Below the pieces are notes generated by a model, which worked only from the letters and a program-made list of their open reading frames with translations, was not told the origin of the DNA and ran no database searches. Positions 43,308-52,886 of a DNA stretch of 64,000 bases are shown here, piece by piece. This DNA is from an uncultured Eubacteriales bacterium (GTDB taxonomy: Bacteria > Bacillota > Clostridia > Christensenellales > CAG-138), in NCBI GenBank assembly GCA_902801845.1, contig CADCJW010000003.1, forward strand, positions 124,001 through 188,000. Direction: 5' to 3'. Every line of letters starts with the position of its first letter. The first letter of the stretch is position 1. A program made the position numbers and the translations under genes.

Positions 43308-45305
43308 ATGGAGTTAAAGGATATCAAGGGCATCGGCCCCAAAAGGATAGAGCTGCTGCATCAGCTGGGCATAGACAGCCTCAGCGATCTGTTGACGTAC
43401 TATCCCAGCGGCTATCTCGATTACTCCGCCTGCACCCCGGTGTCGGAGCTGGAGGACGGGGCCTTCGCCACCGTTCAGGTCACCCTGACCTCCGGCCCCT
43501 CCTGGTTTTCCCGCAAGGGCTTGACCACCATAACCCTTTACGGCCGGGACGAGGCGGGCAAGCGGATCGCTCTGCGCTATTTCAACCAGCCCTATCGGGC
43601 CAAGGGCCTGGAGCCGGGGCAGACCTTCATCGCCTCCGGACGGGTCCACATAGGGGAGAAGGGGGCTCCGGCTCTGATCAACCCTCTGCTGGCGAAGGAG
43701 CTGCGGGGCATCGTGCCCGTGTATTCCACCCTCAAGGGGCTGACCCAGACCAACCTCAGGGACGGCATCCGCTCGGCCCTGGAGGGATCGAGCCTGGAGG
43801 AGACGCTGCCGCTGGAGTTGCTTCAAAAGCACGACCTTCCCCAGCGGGCCGCGGCCCTTTGTGAGCTGCATTTCCCCACCGACACAAAGCGTCTGGAGGC
43901 GGCCCGCCGTCGCCGGGCCTACGAGGACGCGCTCTACTATTTCCTGGCCTCTCAGGAGCTGAAGGAGGAGCGCAAGCGCCGGAATGGCATCGCCTTTTCC
44001 GCGGTGGAATCGTTGCCGGAATACGTGAAGACCCTGCCCTTCACGCCCACCCACGCCCAGCGGCGGGTCCTTTTTGAGGTGGCGAGGGATATGGCCTCCC
44101 ACAGCCCCATGAACCGCATGATCGAAGGGGACGTGGGCTCGGGCAAGACGGGCATCGCCCTCTTCGCCCTGTACGCGGCCGCCCGGGACGGGTATCAGGG
44201 GGCGCTGATGGCCCCCACGGAGATATTGGCCCGGCAGCATTATGAGTCTCTGAAGCCCCTTTTTGGGGACGAATGCGGGCTCCTGTTGGGCAGCGAAAGC
44301 CCCAGGGAGAAGCGAGAGGCTCTGGAAAAGCTCGAAAGCGGCGCATGGAAGGCCGTCACCGGCACCCACGCCCTCTTTTCTCAAAACGTGCGCTTCCATA
44401 GGCTGGGGGTGGTGGTCACCGACGAGCAGCACCGCTTCGGTGTGTCCCAGCGGGCCGCCATGGAGCAGAAGGGGTCCCGCCCCGACGTGCTGGTCATGAG
44501 CGCCACGCCCATTCCCCGGACTTTGGCCCTGATCCTCTACGGAGATTTGGATCTGTCCGTCATCGACGAGCTGCCTGCCGGGCGCAAGCCCGTGAAGACC
44601 CATCTGGTGGGGCCCGCCAAAAGGAAGGATATGTACCGATACCTGGCCGCCCGGGCCAGGGAAGGAGAGCAGTGCTATGTGGTCTGCCCCCTCATCGAAA
44701 GGACCGAGGGGCTGGAAGGCCTTTCGGTGGACGAGGTATACGACGAGGTGCGGGAGATAGCCGGAGACGTGCCCCTGCTGAAGCTTCACGGCCGCATGTC
44801 CGAGGCAGAGAAGCAATCCGTCATGGCTCAGTTTTATTCCGGCCAGGTCCCCATCCTCATCTCCACCACGGTCATCGAGGTGGGTGTCCACGTGCCTAAG
44901 GCAACCGGCATGGTCATCGAGGGGGCGGAGCGGTTCGGCCTATCCGCCATGCACCAGCTCCGGGGCCGGGTGGGCCGGGGCGAGGGCCAGGCCCACTGCT
45001 ATCTGGTGGTCTACGAGCAAAAGAAAAGCGCCATGGAGCGGCTTCAGGCCATGCTGGACACCAGCGACGGGTTCAAGATCGCCGAGCGGGATCTGGAGCT
45101 CAGGGGCGCCGGGGATCTCATGGGCATCCGCCAGGCGGGAGAGGAGCGGGAGGAGGGATTCTTGAAGGACTGCCCCGTGTCGCTCCTGGAGGCTGCTTCC
45201 GTGGACGCCGCCGAGGTTTACAGCGTCCCCTCCCTGAAAAACGAGCAGCTCATGGAGACCGCCCGCCTGCGGTATCGAGCCATGGGCAACATCACGATGA
45301 ACTAA
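43308..45305 (+). CDS. recG: ATP-dependent DNA helicase RecG
   Basis: 665 residues. The N-terminal wedge (OB-fold) domain starts with IKGIGPKRIELLHQLGI; the helicase core has Walker A GDVGSGKT with K280, DEQHRFGV, and the later SATPIPRTLAL and GRVGRGEGQAHCYLV motifs. It drives branch migration and rescues stalled forks. The ribosome site is weak (AAGG three bases from the ATG) and a terminator lies directly upstream, so expression depends on readthrough from the DAK2 gene or on a promoter within it. Confidence 0.95.
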   Translation: MELKDIKGIGPKRIELLHQLGIDSLSDLLTYYPSGYLDYSACTPVSELEDGAFATVQVTLTSGPSWFSRKGLTTITLYGRDEAGKRIALRYFNQPYRAKGLEPGQTFIASGRVHIGEKGAPALINPLLAKELRGIVPVYSTLKGLTQTNLRDGIRSALEGSSLEETLPLELLQKHDLPQRAAALCELHFPTDTKRLEAARRRRAYEDALYYFLASQELKEERKRRNGIAFSAVESLPEYVKTLPFTPTHAQRRVLFEVARDMASHSPMNRMIEGDVGSGKTGIALFALYAAARDGYQGALMAPTEILARQHYESLKPLFGDECGLLLGSESPREKREALEKLESGAWKAVTGTHALFSQNVRFHRLGVVVTDEQHRFGVSQRAAMEQKGSRPDVLVMSATPIPRTLALILYGDLDLSVIDELPAGRKPVKTHLVGPAKRKDMYRYLAARAREGEQCYVVCPLIERTEGLEGLSVDEVYDEVREIAGDVPLLKLHGRMSEAEKQSVMAQFYSGQVPILISTTVIEVGVHVPKATGMVIEGAERFGLSAMHQLRGRVGRGEGQAHCYLVVYEQKKSAMERLQAMLDTSDGFKIAERDLELRGAGDLMGIRQAGEEREEGFLKDCPVSLLEAASVDAAEVYSVPSLKNEQLMETARLRYRAMGNITMN

Positions 45306-45307
45306 TA

Positions 45308-45338
45308 AGAAAGGCCATCCGAAGAGGATGGCCTTTCT
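45308..45338 (+). terminator. Intrinsic terminator after recG
   Basis: Thirteen-base perfect stem AGAAAGGCCATCC (45308-45320) with GGATGGCCTTTCT (45326-45338), 5-base loop, short T-rich end. Confidence 0.8.
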
Positions 45339-45427
45339 GCCGTTTGTATCTCATCATGACGCCGGTCGTGCGGTCATGTCATTTTTGCGTATGCTTTCAT
45401 ACGCTCCCGGTTGCTTTTCGACTATGC

Positions 45428-45619
45428 TTAGTGCATGTTCTTCTCCGCATACTCGATCATGCGCTTCACCATCTCACCGCCGATGCTGCCGGCCTCACGA
45501 GAGGTCAGATCGCCGTTGTATCCCTGCTTGAGGTTGATGTTCAGGGAAGAAGCCACCTCAGACTTGAAGTTGCCGAGCTTGTCCTGGTTTTCAGGAACCA
45601 TAGAGCTGTTGCGTGCCAT
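45428..45619 (-). CDS. Alpha/beta-type small acid-soluble spore protein
   Basis: 63 residues, full length. It coats spore DNA and protects it from damage. The family signatures are intact: the germination-protease site KSEVASSLN, then GYNGDLTSREAGSIGGEMVKRMIE. GGAGGTGA lies before the ATG. This is the clearest sign in the window that the organism makes endospores. I could not confirm a forespore (sigma-G) promoter: a GGATA / CATAAAA pair upstream has spacing shorter than expected. Confidence 0.96.
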   Translation of the reverse strand: MARNSSMVPENQDKLGNFKSEVASSLNINLKQGYNGDLTSREAGSIGGEMVKRMIEYAEKNMH

Positions 45620-45752
45620 TTACGTTTCACCTCCTTTGCTTTGCTTTTCGCGATTACTTTTCCCCGTCGGCGAGGTTTTATGACAGGAAAAAACTGTATC
45701 CGGCGCTGCGGGGGCAAAAAATGTAATATTTCACGGCTTTTCGTTCACATAC

Positions 45753-45781
45753 TGGACAAATATCTTCCTTTGTGGTAAAAT
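45753..45781 (+). promoter_or_regulatory. Promoter of the DUF523 - two-component - htrA operon
   Basis: TGGACA (45753-45758), 17-base spacer, TAAAAT (45776-45781), about 25 bases before the first ATG. Confidence 0.65.
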
Positions 45782-45811
45782 GCAATGACTATAAATAGGT
45801 GGTAGTATGCC

Positions 45812-46216
45812 ATGATGATCGTCAGCGCCTGCTTGGCCGGCTTTCCCTGTCGGTACGACGGGAAGGCAAGGCCCTGCGCGCAGGTGGTCGAGCTGGTCAG
45901 GGCGGGTAAAGCCATTCCCGTCTGTCCCGAGCAGTTGGGCGGCCTGCCTACGCCGCGGACGTCCTGCGAGATACGGGACGGTCGGGTGGTCGATGCGGAG
46001 GGCTATGACCGCACGGAGGCTTTCCGGCGCGGCGCCAGGGCCGTCCTAAGGATCGCGCAGACCTATGGCGCGACGGAAGCCCTGCTCCAGAGCAGGAGCC
46101 CGTCCTGCGGATCGGGATGGATCTACGATGGCTCATTCACCAAAACGCTAACAGCCGGAGACGGGGTCACAGCCCGGCTGCTGAAGGAAAACGGAATACA
46201 AGTGACCGCTTTATAG
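45812..46216 (+). CDS. DUF523 family cysteine-rich protein
   Basis: 134 residues. The conserved Cys pattern is present: SACLAGFPCRYDG, PVCPEQLGGLPTPR and LLQSRSPSCGSG. These proteins are common in bacteria and probably bind a metal or an iron-sulfur cluster; the activity is unknown. A second ATG follows at 45815; GGTGG precedes both. It leads a plus-strand gene run, 14 bases before the response regulator gene. Confidence 0.9.
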   Translation: MMIVSACLAGFPCRYDGKARPCAQVVELVRAGKAIPVCPEQLGGLPTPRTSCEIRDGRVVDAEGYDRTEAFRRGARAVLRIAQTYGATEALLQSRSPSCGSGWIYDGSFTKTLTAGDGVTARLLKENGIQVTAL

Positions 46217-46230
46217 CAATAGGAGGGCCT

Positions 46231-46914
46231 ATGGATAACAACACCATTCTCGTGATCGATGATGACAGAAACATTCTTTCCATCATTGAGCTATATCTGA
46301 AGAAAGCGGGGTTCAACGTGGTCACCTGCGCCACCGGTTACGACGCGCTGTCCACGTTCCGCAGCGTGAAGCCCACGCTGGTGGTGCTGGACGTGATGCT
46401 GCCCGGTCGGGACGGCTGGTCCATCCTGAACGACATCCGTCAGGAGGCCTCCACGCCGGTCATCATGCTGACCGCCAAGGGCGACACCGGCGAACGGGTC
46501 CGGGGCTTGGAGCTGGGGGCAGACGACTACATCGCCAAACCCTTCGACAGCAACGAGCTCATCGCCCGGATCAAGGCCGTGCTGCGTCGGAGCGCTCCCG
46601 CGGCGGATCAGGAAAAGGCCATCGTGCTGCCCGACCTTTCCATCTCTCTGGAAAACTATTCCGTGATCCTGGACGGGATCCAGCTGGAGATGCCGCCCAA
46701 GGAGATCGAGCTTTTGTACTTCCTGGCGTCCCACGCGGGGAAGGTGTTCACCCGGGAGCAGCTGCTGGAGCAGGTTTGGGGCTTCGATTTCTTCGGCGAT
46801 TCCCGCACGGTGGACGTGCACGTGAAGCGCATTCGTGAAAAGCTGGGCGAGCGGCAGAGCTGGCAGCTGAAGACCGTCTGGGGCGTGGGATATAAATTCG
46901 AGATCCATTCCTGA
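46231..46914 (+). CDS. Response regulator, OmpR/PhoB family
   Basis: 227 residues. The receiver domain has the acidic pocket DDD near residues 10-12, phospho-acceptor D54 in VVLDVMLPG, the conserved Thr in MLTAKG and Lys in YIAKPF. The C-terminal winged helix is typical (FTREQLLEQVWG, SRTVDVHVKRIREKL, WGVGYKF). AGGAGG supports the ATG. It should pair with the histidine kinase encoded 15 bases downstream; htrA in the same run suggests an envelope or secretion stress circuit similar to CssRS. Confidence 0.94.
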   Translation: MDNNTILVIDDDRNILSIIELYLKKAGFNVVTCATGYDALSTFRSVKPTLVVLDVMLPGRDGWSILNDIRQEASTPVIMLTAKGDTGERVRGLELGADDYIAKPFDSNELIARIKAVLRRSAPAADQEKAIVLPDLSISLENYSVILDGIQLEMPPKEIELLYFLASHAGKVFTREQLLEQVWGFDFFGDSRTVDVHVKRIREKLGERQSWQLKTVWGVGYKFEIHS

Positions 46915-46929
46915 CGTCCTTCTCTCTCC

Positions 46930-48381
46930 ATGGCGAAAATCCGTTTCAAATCCATATTCGACCGCATGCTGTTCCTGCAATGCGTGACGGTCCTTTCTCT
47001 GCTGCTCATTTTGGGCCTGGGGATCGGATACGTGGCCCGCATGCAGGGGTTGAGTATGGAGAAGGAGGCCCTGATTGAAACGGCGCGTCAGGCCGCGTCG
47101 GCTCTGGAGGCGGGGGAGACGCCCCAGTCGCTGCAGCCCTTGACGGAGGGAAAGAAGCTCCTCATCCAGGTCCTCTATCCCGATGGGATCGTCTCCGTAT
47201 ACAGCGATGAAAAATGGCAGCCTCTGGTGTCCATGCCTGCTGACAGGACCCGGGCGTCGGAGACCCTGCGGCGGAGCGGGGAGACGCCGGAGACCATGGA
47301 GCGGTATTTTTCCAAGGCGGCGTTTCGGGTGTATACCCTTTTCGTACGCCTGGGCGCAGAGGATAAGGACGGTGTGCTGCTGGTGCACGGCGACATCTCC
47401 CGCCTGAACGAGGCCTTTCGGCAGATCGCCCTCTGGACGCTGGCCATCTGCGTCGTCGCCGCCTTCGTGGTCCTGTTCTCCTCCTATTTCATCGCCAAAC
47501 GGATCATCAACCCCTTCGTGGACATGAACCATATCGTCCAGTGCTACTCCAAGGGCGACTTTTCCCAGCGCATCCCCGTTCGGGGGAAGGACGAGGCGTC
47601 CCAGCTGGGGCGGAGCTTCAACGAGATGGCCGATCAGCTGAAGAATCTGGAGGTCACCCGCCAAAGCTTCGTGGCCAACGTGTCCCATGAGCTTCGCTCG
47701 CCCCTCACCAGCATGAAGGGCTTTTTGGAGGCCATGATGGACGGTACTATCCCGCCCGAGGAGCACGAGCACTACATCGGCATCGTGCTTTCGGAGACCC
47801 GGCGCATGACCGCCATGGTCAACGATCTGCTGGATCTGGCGCGGATCGAGAGCGGCATCATCACCGTCAACTACGAGGTCTTCGATATCAACGAGCTCAT
47901 TCGCCGGACCCTCATCACCTTCGAAGCCCGGATCTCCGAAAAGAATATGGAGCTGGACGTGCGCTTTGCCAACGAGCAGAGCTTCGTCTATGCGGACAGC
48001 AATCAGATCTCCCAGGTCCTGCGGAATCTGATCGACAACGCCATCAAGTATTCCCCCGAGGGACGGACGCTCTTGGTGTCCACCTACGCCCTGCGCAAGG
48101 AGGTGTACGTCACCATCCGTGATACCGGCGTGGGCATCCCGGCGGAGGACGTGCCCCATATCTTCGATAGGTTCTACAAGGTGGAGAAGGCTCATACGCC
48201 CTCGCCCCAGGTGGGATCCGGCTTGGGCCTCGCTATCGTGAAGAAGATCATAGAGGCCCATGGCCAATCCATCACGGTGAAGAGCGCCCGGGGCAAGGGG
48301 ACCCAGTTCACTTTTACTTTAGAGAAAGCCAACACGCTCAAGCGTGTGACGGACGGAGGCAGAAAAAATGGAAGCATATAG
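46930..48381 (+). CDS. Sensor histidine kinase with HAMP domain
   Basis: 483 residues. Two membrane helices (about 14-36 and 168-190) enclose an extracytoplasmic sensor of about 130 residues; a HAMP segment follows, then the phospho-acceptor H253 in VSHELRSPLTS and the ATPase motifs (LRNLIDNAIKYS, DTGVGIP, GSGLGLAIVKKI). No PAS domain is seen, unlike WalK. No Shine-Dalgarno sequence precedes the ATG, so coupling to the regulator gene is likely. Its end overlaps htrA by 14 bases. Confidence 0.93.
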   Translation: MAKIRFKSIFDRMLFLQCVTVLSLLLILGLGIGYVARMQGLSMEKEALIETARQAASALEAGETPQSLQPLTEGKKLLIQVLYPDGIVSVYSDEKWQPLVSMPADRTRASETLRRSGETPETMERYFSKAAFRVYTLFVRLGAEDKDGVLLVHGDISRLNEAFRQIALWTLAICVVAAFVVLFSSYFIAKRIINPFVDMNHIVQCYSKGDFSQRIPVRGKDEASQLGRSFNEMADQLKNLEVTRQSFVANVSHELRSPLTSMKGFLEAMMDGTIPPEEHEHYIGIVLSETRRMTAMVNDLLDLARIESGIITVNYEVFDINELIRRTLITFEARISEKNMELDVRFANEQSFVYADSNQISQVLRNLIDNAIKYSPEGRTLLVSTYALRKEVYVTIRDTGVGIPAEDVPHIFDRFYKVEKAHTPSPQVGSGLGLAIVKKIIEAHGQSITVKSARGKGTQFTFTLEKANTLKRVTDGGRKNGSI

Positions 48382-49681
48382 ACCGAACGAACCCAAGCGG
48401 GACAGGGGCGCACAGGCACTCATCTGGATATTGTCGATCCTGCTGTGCGTGGTGATCGTCCTCTTTTTGCTGATCGGCGCAGGGTTCAGCCGCGCCGTGC
48501 GTGTCCGGGCCGCCATGGTCCGGGAGAAGGAGCAGGCTGTCTCCACGCAGAAGGCGACGCTGCCGGTCCTGCCCACGCCGGAGGCCACCCCGATGGCCAC
48601 GCCGGGGATCGAACCGGTGCCCACGAAGGCGCCGGAGTTTTCGCCGCTGCCTACGGTGGACCCCAGCATTTTGGAGGCCTTGCCCAAGCTGGAGCTGAAC
48701 GTGCAGCAGCCGGCTGAGCAGAAGACCTTCGCGTCCATCCCCGACGTGGTGGAGTCGGCCTCTAAATCCGTGGTGGGCATCATCCACTATCAGCCCAACC
48801 CCCGCACGGGCAAGCTGGAGGAATACGCCAGCGGTTCCGGCTTTATCGTCTCTGAAAACGGATATGTGCTCACCAACGCCCATGTGGTCACCGGCGCGGC
48901 GGCGGTGGACGTGCTCTTCAGCGACGGCGAAAAGACCCCGGCCTTGGTGGTGGGGACCGATGTGACCACCGACATCGCCGTGTTGAAGATGGAAGGGGAG
49001 GATTATCCCGCCCTGCCCATCGGCGATTCCAGCGCTTTGCGGGTGGGCGAGTACGTGATCGCCATCGGCAACCCCCTGAGCGCCTATGAGCTCTATGGGA
49101 CGGTCACCTTCGGCATCATCAGCGCCACGGCCCGGGAGATCAACATCGACGGCTTCGTTAACACCTATCTGCAGACCGATGCCGCCATCAACTTCGGCAA
49201 CAGCGGCGGCCCCCTTATCAACATGGCGGGGCAGGTCATCGGCATGAACAGCGCCAAGAGCATCACCGCGGGCTACGACACCCAGGGGAACGCGATCTCG
49301 GCGGAGGGCATCGGCTTTGCCCTGCCCATTCAAAATGTGATCGAGATCGCCAACGTCATCCTGCGGGAGGGCGGCATGGTCCGTCCCGGCATCGGTGTAC
49401 AGATCCGGACGGTGGACGAGCAGACGGCGGCGGAGAACGGCGTGCCCGTGGGCTGCCGGGTGGAGGAAGTGACCGAAGGCGCCCCGGCCCATATGGCGGG
49501 GCTGCAGGTGGGCGACATCATCATCCAGGCGGACGACATCGAGGTAAGGGTCAACGACGACGTGGTGGACTACGTGCGCTCCAAGAGGGTGGGCGATACC
49601 ATCGCCTTTACGGTCTATCGGGACGGGGAGTATTTGACCATCTCCGTCACGATAGGGGACATGAATCGATTTAATGACTGA
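48368..49681 (+). CDS. htrA: HtrA/DegP-like serine protease, membrane anchored, with PDZ domain
   Basis: 437 residues. A membrane helix (about 18-40), a Pro/Thr-rich spacer (about 65-100), a trypsin-like domain with H172 (TNAHVV), D202 (TDIAVLK) and S279 (GNSGGPL), and one PDZ domain at the C-terminus. It degrades misfolded proteins outside the membrane. GGAGG supports the start, which lies inside the end of the kinase gene. Location behind a two-component pair suggests that the pair controls it. The stop shares one base with the mutS2 start. Confidence 0.94.
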   Translation: MEAYRPNEPKRDRGAQALIWILSILLCVVIVLFLLIGAGFSRAVRVRAAMVREKEQAVSTQKATLPVLPTPEATPMATPGIEPVPTKAPEFSPLPTVDPSILEALPKLELNVQQPAEQKTFASIPDVVESASKSVVGIIHYQPNPRTGKLEEYASGSGFIVSENGYVLTNAHVVTGAAAVDVLFSDGEKTPALVVGTDVTTDIAVLKMEGEDYPALPIGDSSALRVGEYVIAIGNPLSAYELYGTVTFGIISATAREINIDGFVNTYLQTDAAINFGNSGGPLINMAGQVIGMNSAKSITAGYDTQGNAISAEGIGFALPIQNVIEIANVILREGGMVRPGIGVQIRTVDEQTAAENGVPVGCRVEEVTEGAPAHMAGLQVGDIIIQADDIEVRVNDDVVDYVRSKRVGDTIAFTVYRDGEYLTISVTIGDMNRFND

Positions 49682-52044
49682 TGATTTCTGATAGAACGGT
49701 ACACACTCTCGAATTGAACAAGATCCTGGCGCTGCTGCGGACCCATGCGGTTTCCGACATGGGGAAGGAAGCGGTGGATGCCCTTGCGCCCACCGTGTCC
49801 CTGACGGAAGCGGAGCGGCTGCTGCAGGAGACCACGGAGGCGGAGTCCATCTATTGGCGGCTGGGGCATACGCCCATCGACGTCTTTCCGGATATCCGCC
49901 CGTCCCTGCGCCGCATGAGCGCGGTGCTGGCCCTGTCCATGGGGGAGCTGCTGGCGGCGGAGCGGTGTTTGAAGGTCTCCCGCCGGGCCCGGGAGGGGAT
50001 CCTGGGCGGCAAGGAGCAGGGGGGCGACGGGCTTCTGTGCCTCATCGCCAACCGGCTCACGGCGCAGCCCGCCATCGAGAACGAGATCGCCCGCTGCATC
50101 CTCTCGGAGGAGGAGATGGCGGACAACGCCTCGCCGGAGCTGGCCCGGATACGGCGACAGATGAAGCTGACCACCGAGAAGGTGCGGGACAAGCTCAACA
50201 GCATCATCCGCAGCGCCGGGGACCAAAAGTATCTGCAGGACCCCATCATCACCATGCGCAACGGCCGCTACACCATCCCCGTGAAGGCGGAGCATCGGCG
50301 GCAGATCCCAGGCCTGATCCACGATCAGAGCGGCACGGGACAGACCCTGTTCATTGAGCCTGCGGCGGTGGTGGAGCTGGGAAACGAGTATAAAAAGCTG
50401 CTGTTGGACGAGCAGAAGGAGATGGAGCGGATCCTGGCGGGCCTCACCGCCCTGCTGCAGCCCTTCGCCGACGAGCTCTATACCAGCCTTCAGTTGCTGG
50501 CGCGGCTCGATTGCATCTTCGCCAAGGCCATCCTGGCCCGGGAATACGGCGGCATCCGGCCCAAGCTGAACGACGAGGGGCGCATCCGCCTGGTGAACGC
50601 CCGTCATCCCCTGATCGACAAGGAGAAGGTGGTGCCCGTCACCCTGTGGCTGGGGGAGGATTTCGACACCCTCATCATCACCGGCCCCAACACCGGCGGC
50701 AAGACCGTCACCTTGAAGACTGTGGGCCTGTTCACCCTCATGGCCATGTGCGGCCTCTTCCTCCCGGCGGAGGAGGGGAGCCAGGTCTCCACCTTCGACC
50801 AGGTCTTTGCCGACATCGGCGACGAGCAGTCCATCGAGCAGAGCCTGTCCACCTTCAGCGCCCACATGACCAACCTGGTCTCCATCATCGAGCAGGCGGA
50901 CGACCACACGTTGGTCCTGTTGGACGAGCTGGGGGCGGGCACCGACCCCTTGGAGGGGGCGGCTCTGGCGCAGGCCATTTTGGAGCGGCTGCAGGCCATG
51001 GGCTGTCGGACCATGGCCACCACCCATTACAGCGAGATCAAGGCCTTCGCCCTGTCCCGGGAGGGGATGCAGAACGCCTCCATGGAGTTCGACGTGGATC
51101 GGCTCTGTCCCACCTACAAGCTCTATATCGGCATCCCCGGCAAATCCAACGCCTTCGAGATCAGCCTTCGGCTTGGTTTGGATCCGGGGGTCATCGACCG
51201 GGCACGGCAGTTTTTGAAGAAGGAGGATCTGGCCTTCGAGGACGTGCTCAGCGGCGCTGAGGAGCAGCGAAAGATCGCCGAGCAGTCCCGTCACGACGCC
51301 CAGCTGGCCCTGTGGGAGGCGGAAAAGCTGCGGAACGACTACGAGAAGGAGAAGCGCAAGCTGGACGAGGAACGTTCACTTCTCCGGAACAAGGCCCGGG
51401 AGGACGCCCGGGACATCGTTCGTCAGACCCGGCGGGAGATGGAGCGCCTCATCACGGAGCTGCGCAACATCAAGAACATCGATCCCTCCATTTTGGAGCG
51501 GGCCATTCAGCAAGCCCGGGATTCCATGCGGGCTTCGGAGAACGATCTCATGGACGAGGCGGCCCCCGAGGACGATCTGGGCGAAGCGCCTGCGACGGTG
51601 AAGGCGGGGGAGAGCTACCATGTGATCAGCATCCATAACACCGCCACCGTGCTCAAAGGCCCCGACGCCCGGGGCATGGTGCAGATCCAGGCGGGGGTCA
51701 TCAAGATGAACGTGCCGCTGTCGGAGCTTCGGCCTCTGCCCAAGGTCAAAAAGAAGCGGGCGCCCATCACCGGGAAGCCCATTCTCCAGAACATCCAGGA
51801 AGTGAAGATGGACCTGGATCTCAGGGGCATGACCGTGGATGACGGGATGCTGGAGGTGGATCGATACATCGACCTGTGCGCCCGAAACGGTCGAAAGGAG
51901 TTCAACGTGATCCACGGCAAGGGCACCGGCGCCCTGCGCGCGGGCATCCAGGCGTACCTTAAGACCCATCCCCGGGTCAAGTCCTATCGGATCGGAGGCT
52001 ACGGGGAAGGGGACGCGGGCGTGACCGTGGTCACCTTGAAGTAA
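49681..52044 (+). CDS. mutS2: MutS2 (DNA recombination / ribosome-collision ATPase)
   Basis: 787 residues. It lacks the mismatch-recognition domain of MutS; it has the core and ATPase domains (Walker A TGPNTGGKTVTLKT, DELGAGTDPLEGAA), a long charged coiled coil (about 520-620) and a C-terminal Smr nuclease domain (LDLRGMTVDDGMLEVD, HGKGTGALRAGI). In B. subtilis MutS2 splits collided ribosomes; earlier work linked it to recombination suppression. The start shares its A with the htrA stop (TGATG), so translation is coupled. Confidence 0.95.
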   Translation: MISDRTVHTLELNKILALLRTHAVSDMGKEAVDALAPTVSLTEAERLLQETTEAESIYWRLGHTPIDVFPDIRPSLRRMSAVLALSMGELLAAERCLKVSRRAREGILGGKEQGGDGLLCLIANRLTAQPAIENEIARCILSEEEMADNASPELARIRRQMKLTTEKVRDKLNSIIRSAGDQKYLQDPIITMRNGRYTIPVKAEHRRQIPGLIHDQSGTGQTLFIEPAAVVELGNEYKKLLLDEQKEMERILAGLTALLQPFADELYTSLQLLARLDCIFAKAILAREYGGIRPKLNDEGRIRLVNARHPLIDKEKVVPVTLWLGEDFDTLIITGPNTGGKTVTLKTVGLFTLMAMCGLFLPAEEGSQVSTFDQVFADIGDEQSIEQSLSTFSAHMTNLVSIIEQADDHTLVLLDELGAGTDPLEGAALAQAILERLQAMGCRTMATTHYSEIKAFALSREGMQNASMEFDVDRLCPTYKLYIGIPGKSNAFEISLRLGLDPGVIDRARQFLKKEDLAFEDVLSGAEEQRKIAEQSRHDAQLALWEAEKLRNDYEKEKRKLDEERSLLRNKAREDARDIVRQTRREMERLITELRNIKNIDPSILERAIQQARDSMRASENDLMDEAAPEDDLGEAPATVKAGESYHVISIHNTATVLKGPDARGMVQIQAGVIKMNVPLSELRPLPKVKKKRAPITGKPILQNIQEVKMDLDLRGMTVDDGMLEVDRYIDLCARNGRKEFNVIHGKGTGALRAGIQAYLKTHPRVKSYRIGGYGEGDAGVTVVTLK

Positions 52045-52052
52045 AAAAGGGT

Positions 52053-52886
52053 TCAGGAAGCCGTTCCCATCGGGGACGGCTTTCTTTTTATGGCGCAGAG
52101 GCCCGCGCCCGCCAACAGGATGTATTGGCAATAGAACAGCCACAGCATGGTCAGCACGATGGCCGCCATACCGCCGTATAGGGTGAGATCGAAGAACCGA
52201 TCCACGAACAGGGAGAACAGCCCCGAGAACAAAAGCCAGGCCCCGGCAGCCAGGGCGGCGATGCCCCGCACCTCTCGAAAGGCGTACCCGGCCCCAGGGA
52301 TGGCGCGATACAGCAGGGCACACAGGAGCCAAAGGAGCAGAGCCATGAGGATATATCCCAAAAGGAAGCACAGCCGCACCAGTCCGCTAAGCTTCGGAAG
52401 AAGAGAGGAAAGGACGAGAGCGACCCGGATGCCGAAGATCAAGACCGACAGGGACAGCCCTACAGTGAGCAGCAGCCCCGCGGTCAGCAGGATGCCCCGG
52501 AGGCGCCGATTCAGAAAGCCTGCCTGGACGGCCGCGCCCGTCATGGCGGTCATCCCCTTCAGCAGCTCGGAAAATGCCTGGGCCGCGGACCAGAACAGGA
52601 CCAGGATGGAGACGGGCAGCACGGGGAAGACCTTTTCGTACACATGGGACAGGATGACCCGAAACAGGCTGGCCACGCCCAAGGGCAGAATGCCGTCCAA
52701 AAGGGACAGCAAAGCCGCCTCAGAGATGCCCATGCAGGGCAACAGAGAGGCGGCCAGAGCAGCCATGGGGAACAGGGAAAGGAACATATAGAAGGCGCAG
52801 GAGGCGGCATAGGTCGCAAGCCCCCTGTCGGTCAGGGACGCGGCAACGGTCCTTGCCCGGTTGAAAAGGGACCTAAGCTCAGCCAC
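52053..52886 (-). CDS. YihY/BrkB-family membrane protein
   Basis: 277 residues with six predicted membrane helices. The family features are the early ATYAASCAFYMFLSLFPM segment, the central FWSAAQAFSELLKGMTAM and the late GGMAAIVLTMLWLFYCQYILLAGA. Once misannotated as ribonuclease BN, the family is now regarded as integral membrane proteins of unknown, possibly transport, function. Its start overlaps the rpe end by eight bases, making it the last gene of the def operon. Its final codons overlap the mutS2 terminator. Confidence 0.88.
   Translation of the reverse strand: MAELRSLFNRARTVAASLTDRGLATYAASCAFYMFLSLFPMAALAASLLPCMGISEAALLSLLDGILPLGVASLFRVILSHVYEKVFPVLPVSILVLFWSAAQAFSELLKGMTAMTGAAVQAGFLNRRLRGILLTAGLLLTVGLSLSVLIFGIRVALVLSSLLPKLSGLVRLCFLLGYILMALLLWLLCALLYRAIPGAGYAFREVRGIAALAAGAWLLFSGLFSLFVDRFFDLTLYGGMAAIVLTMLWLFYCQYILLAGAGLCAIKRKPSPMGTAS
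52058..52087. terminator. Terminator of mutS2 located inside the last codons of the yihY gene
   Basis: AAGCCGTTCCC (52058-52068) pairs with GGGGACGGCTT (52072-52082), with one G-T pair and a 3-base loop, then TTCTTTTT. The hairpin is also coding sequence for the C-terminal residues of the convergent YihY-like protein. Confidence 0.75.

Noticed and set aside
45640..45720. Possible sigma-G promoter for the spore protein gene (GGATA and CATAAAA on the minus strand)
   Set aside because: The spacing between the two parts is about 14 bases, shorter than expected for sigma-F or sigma-G promoters, so I did not list it.
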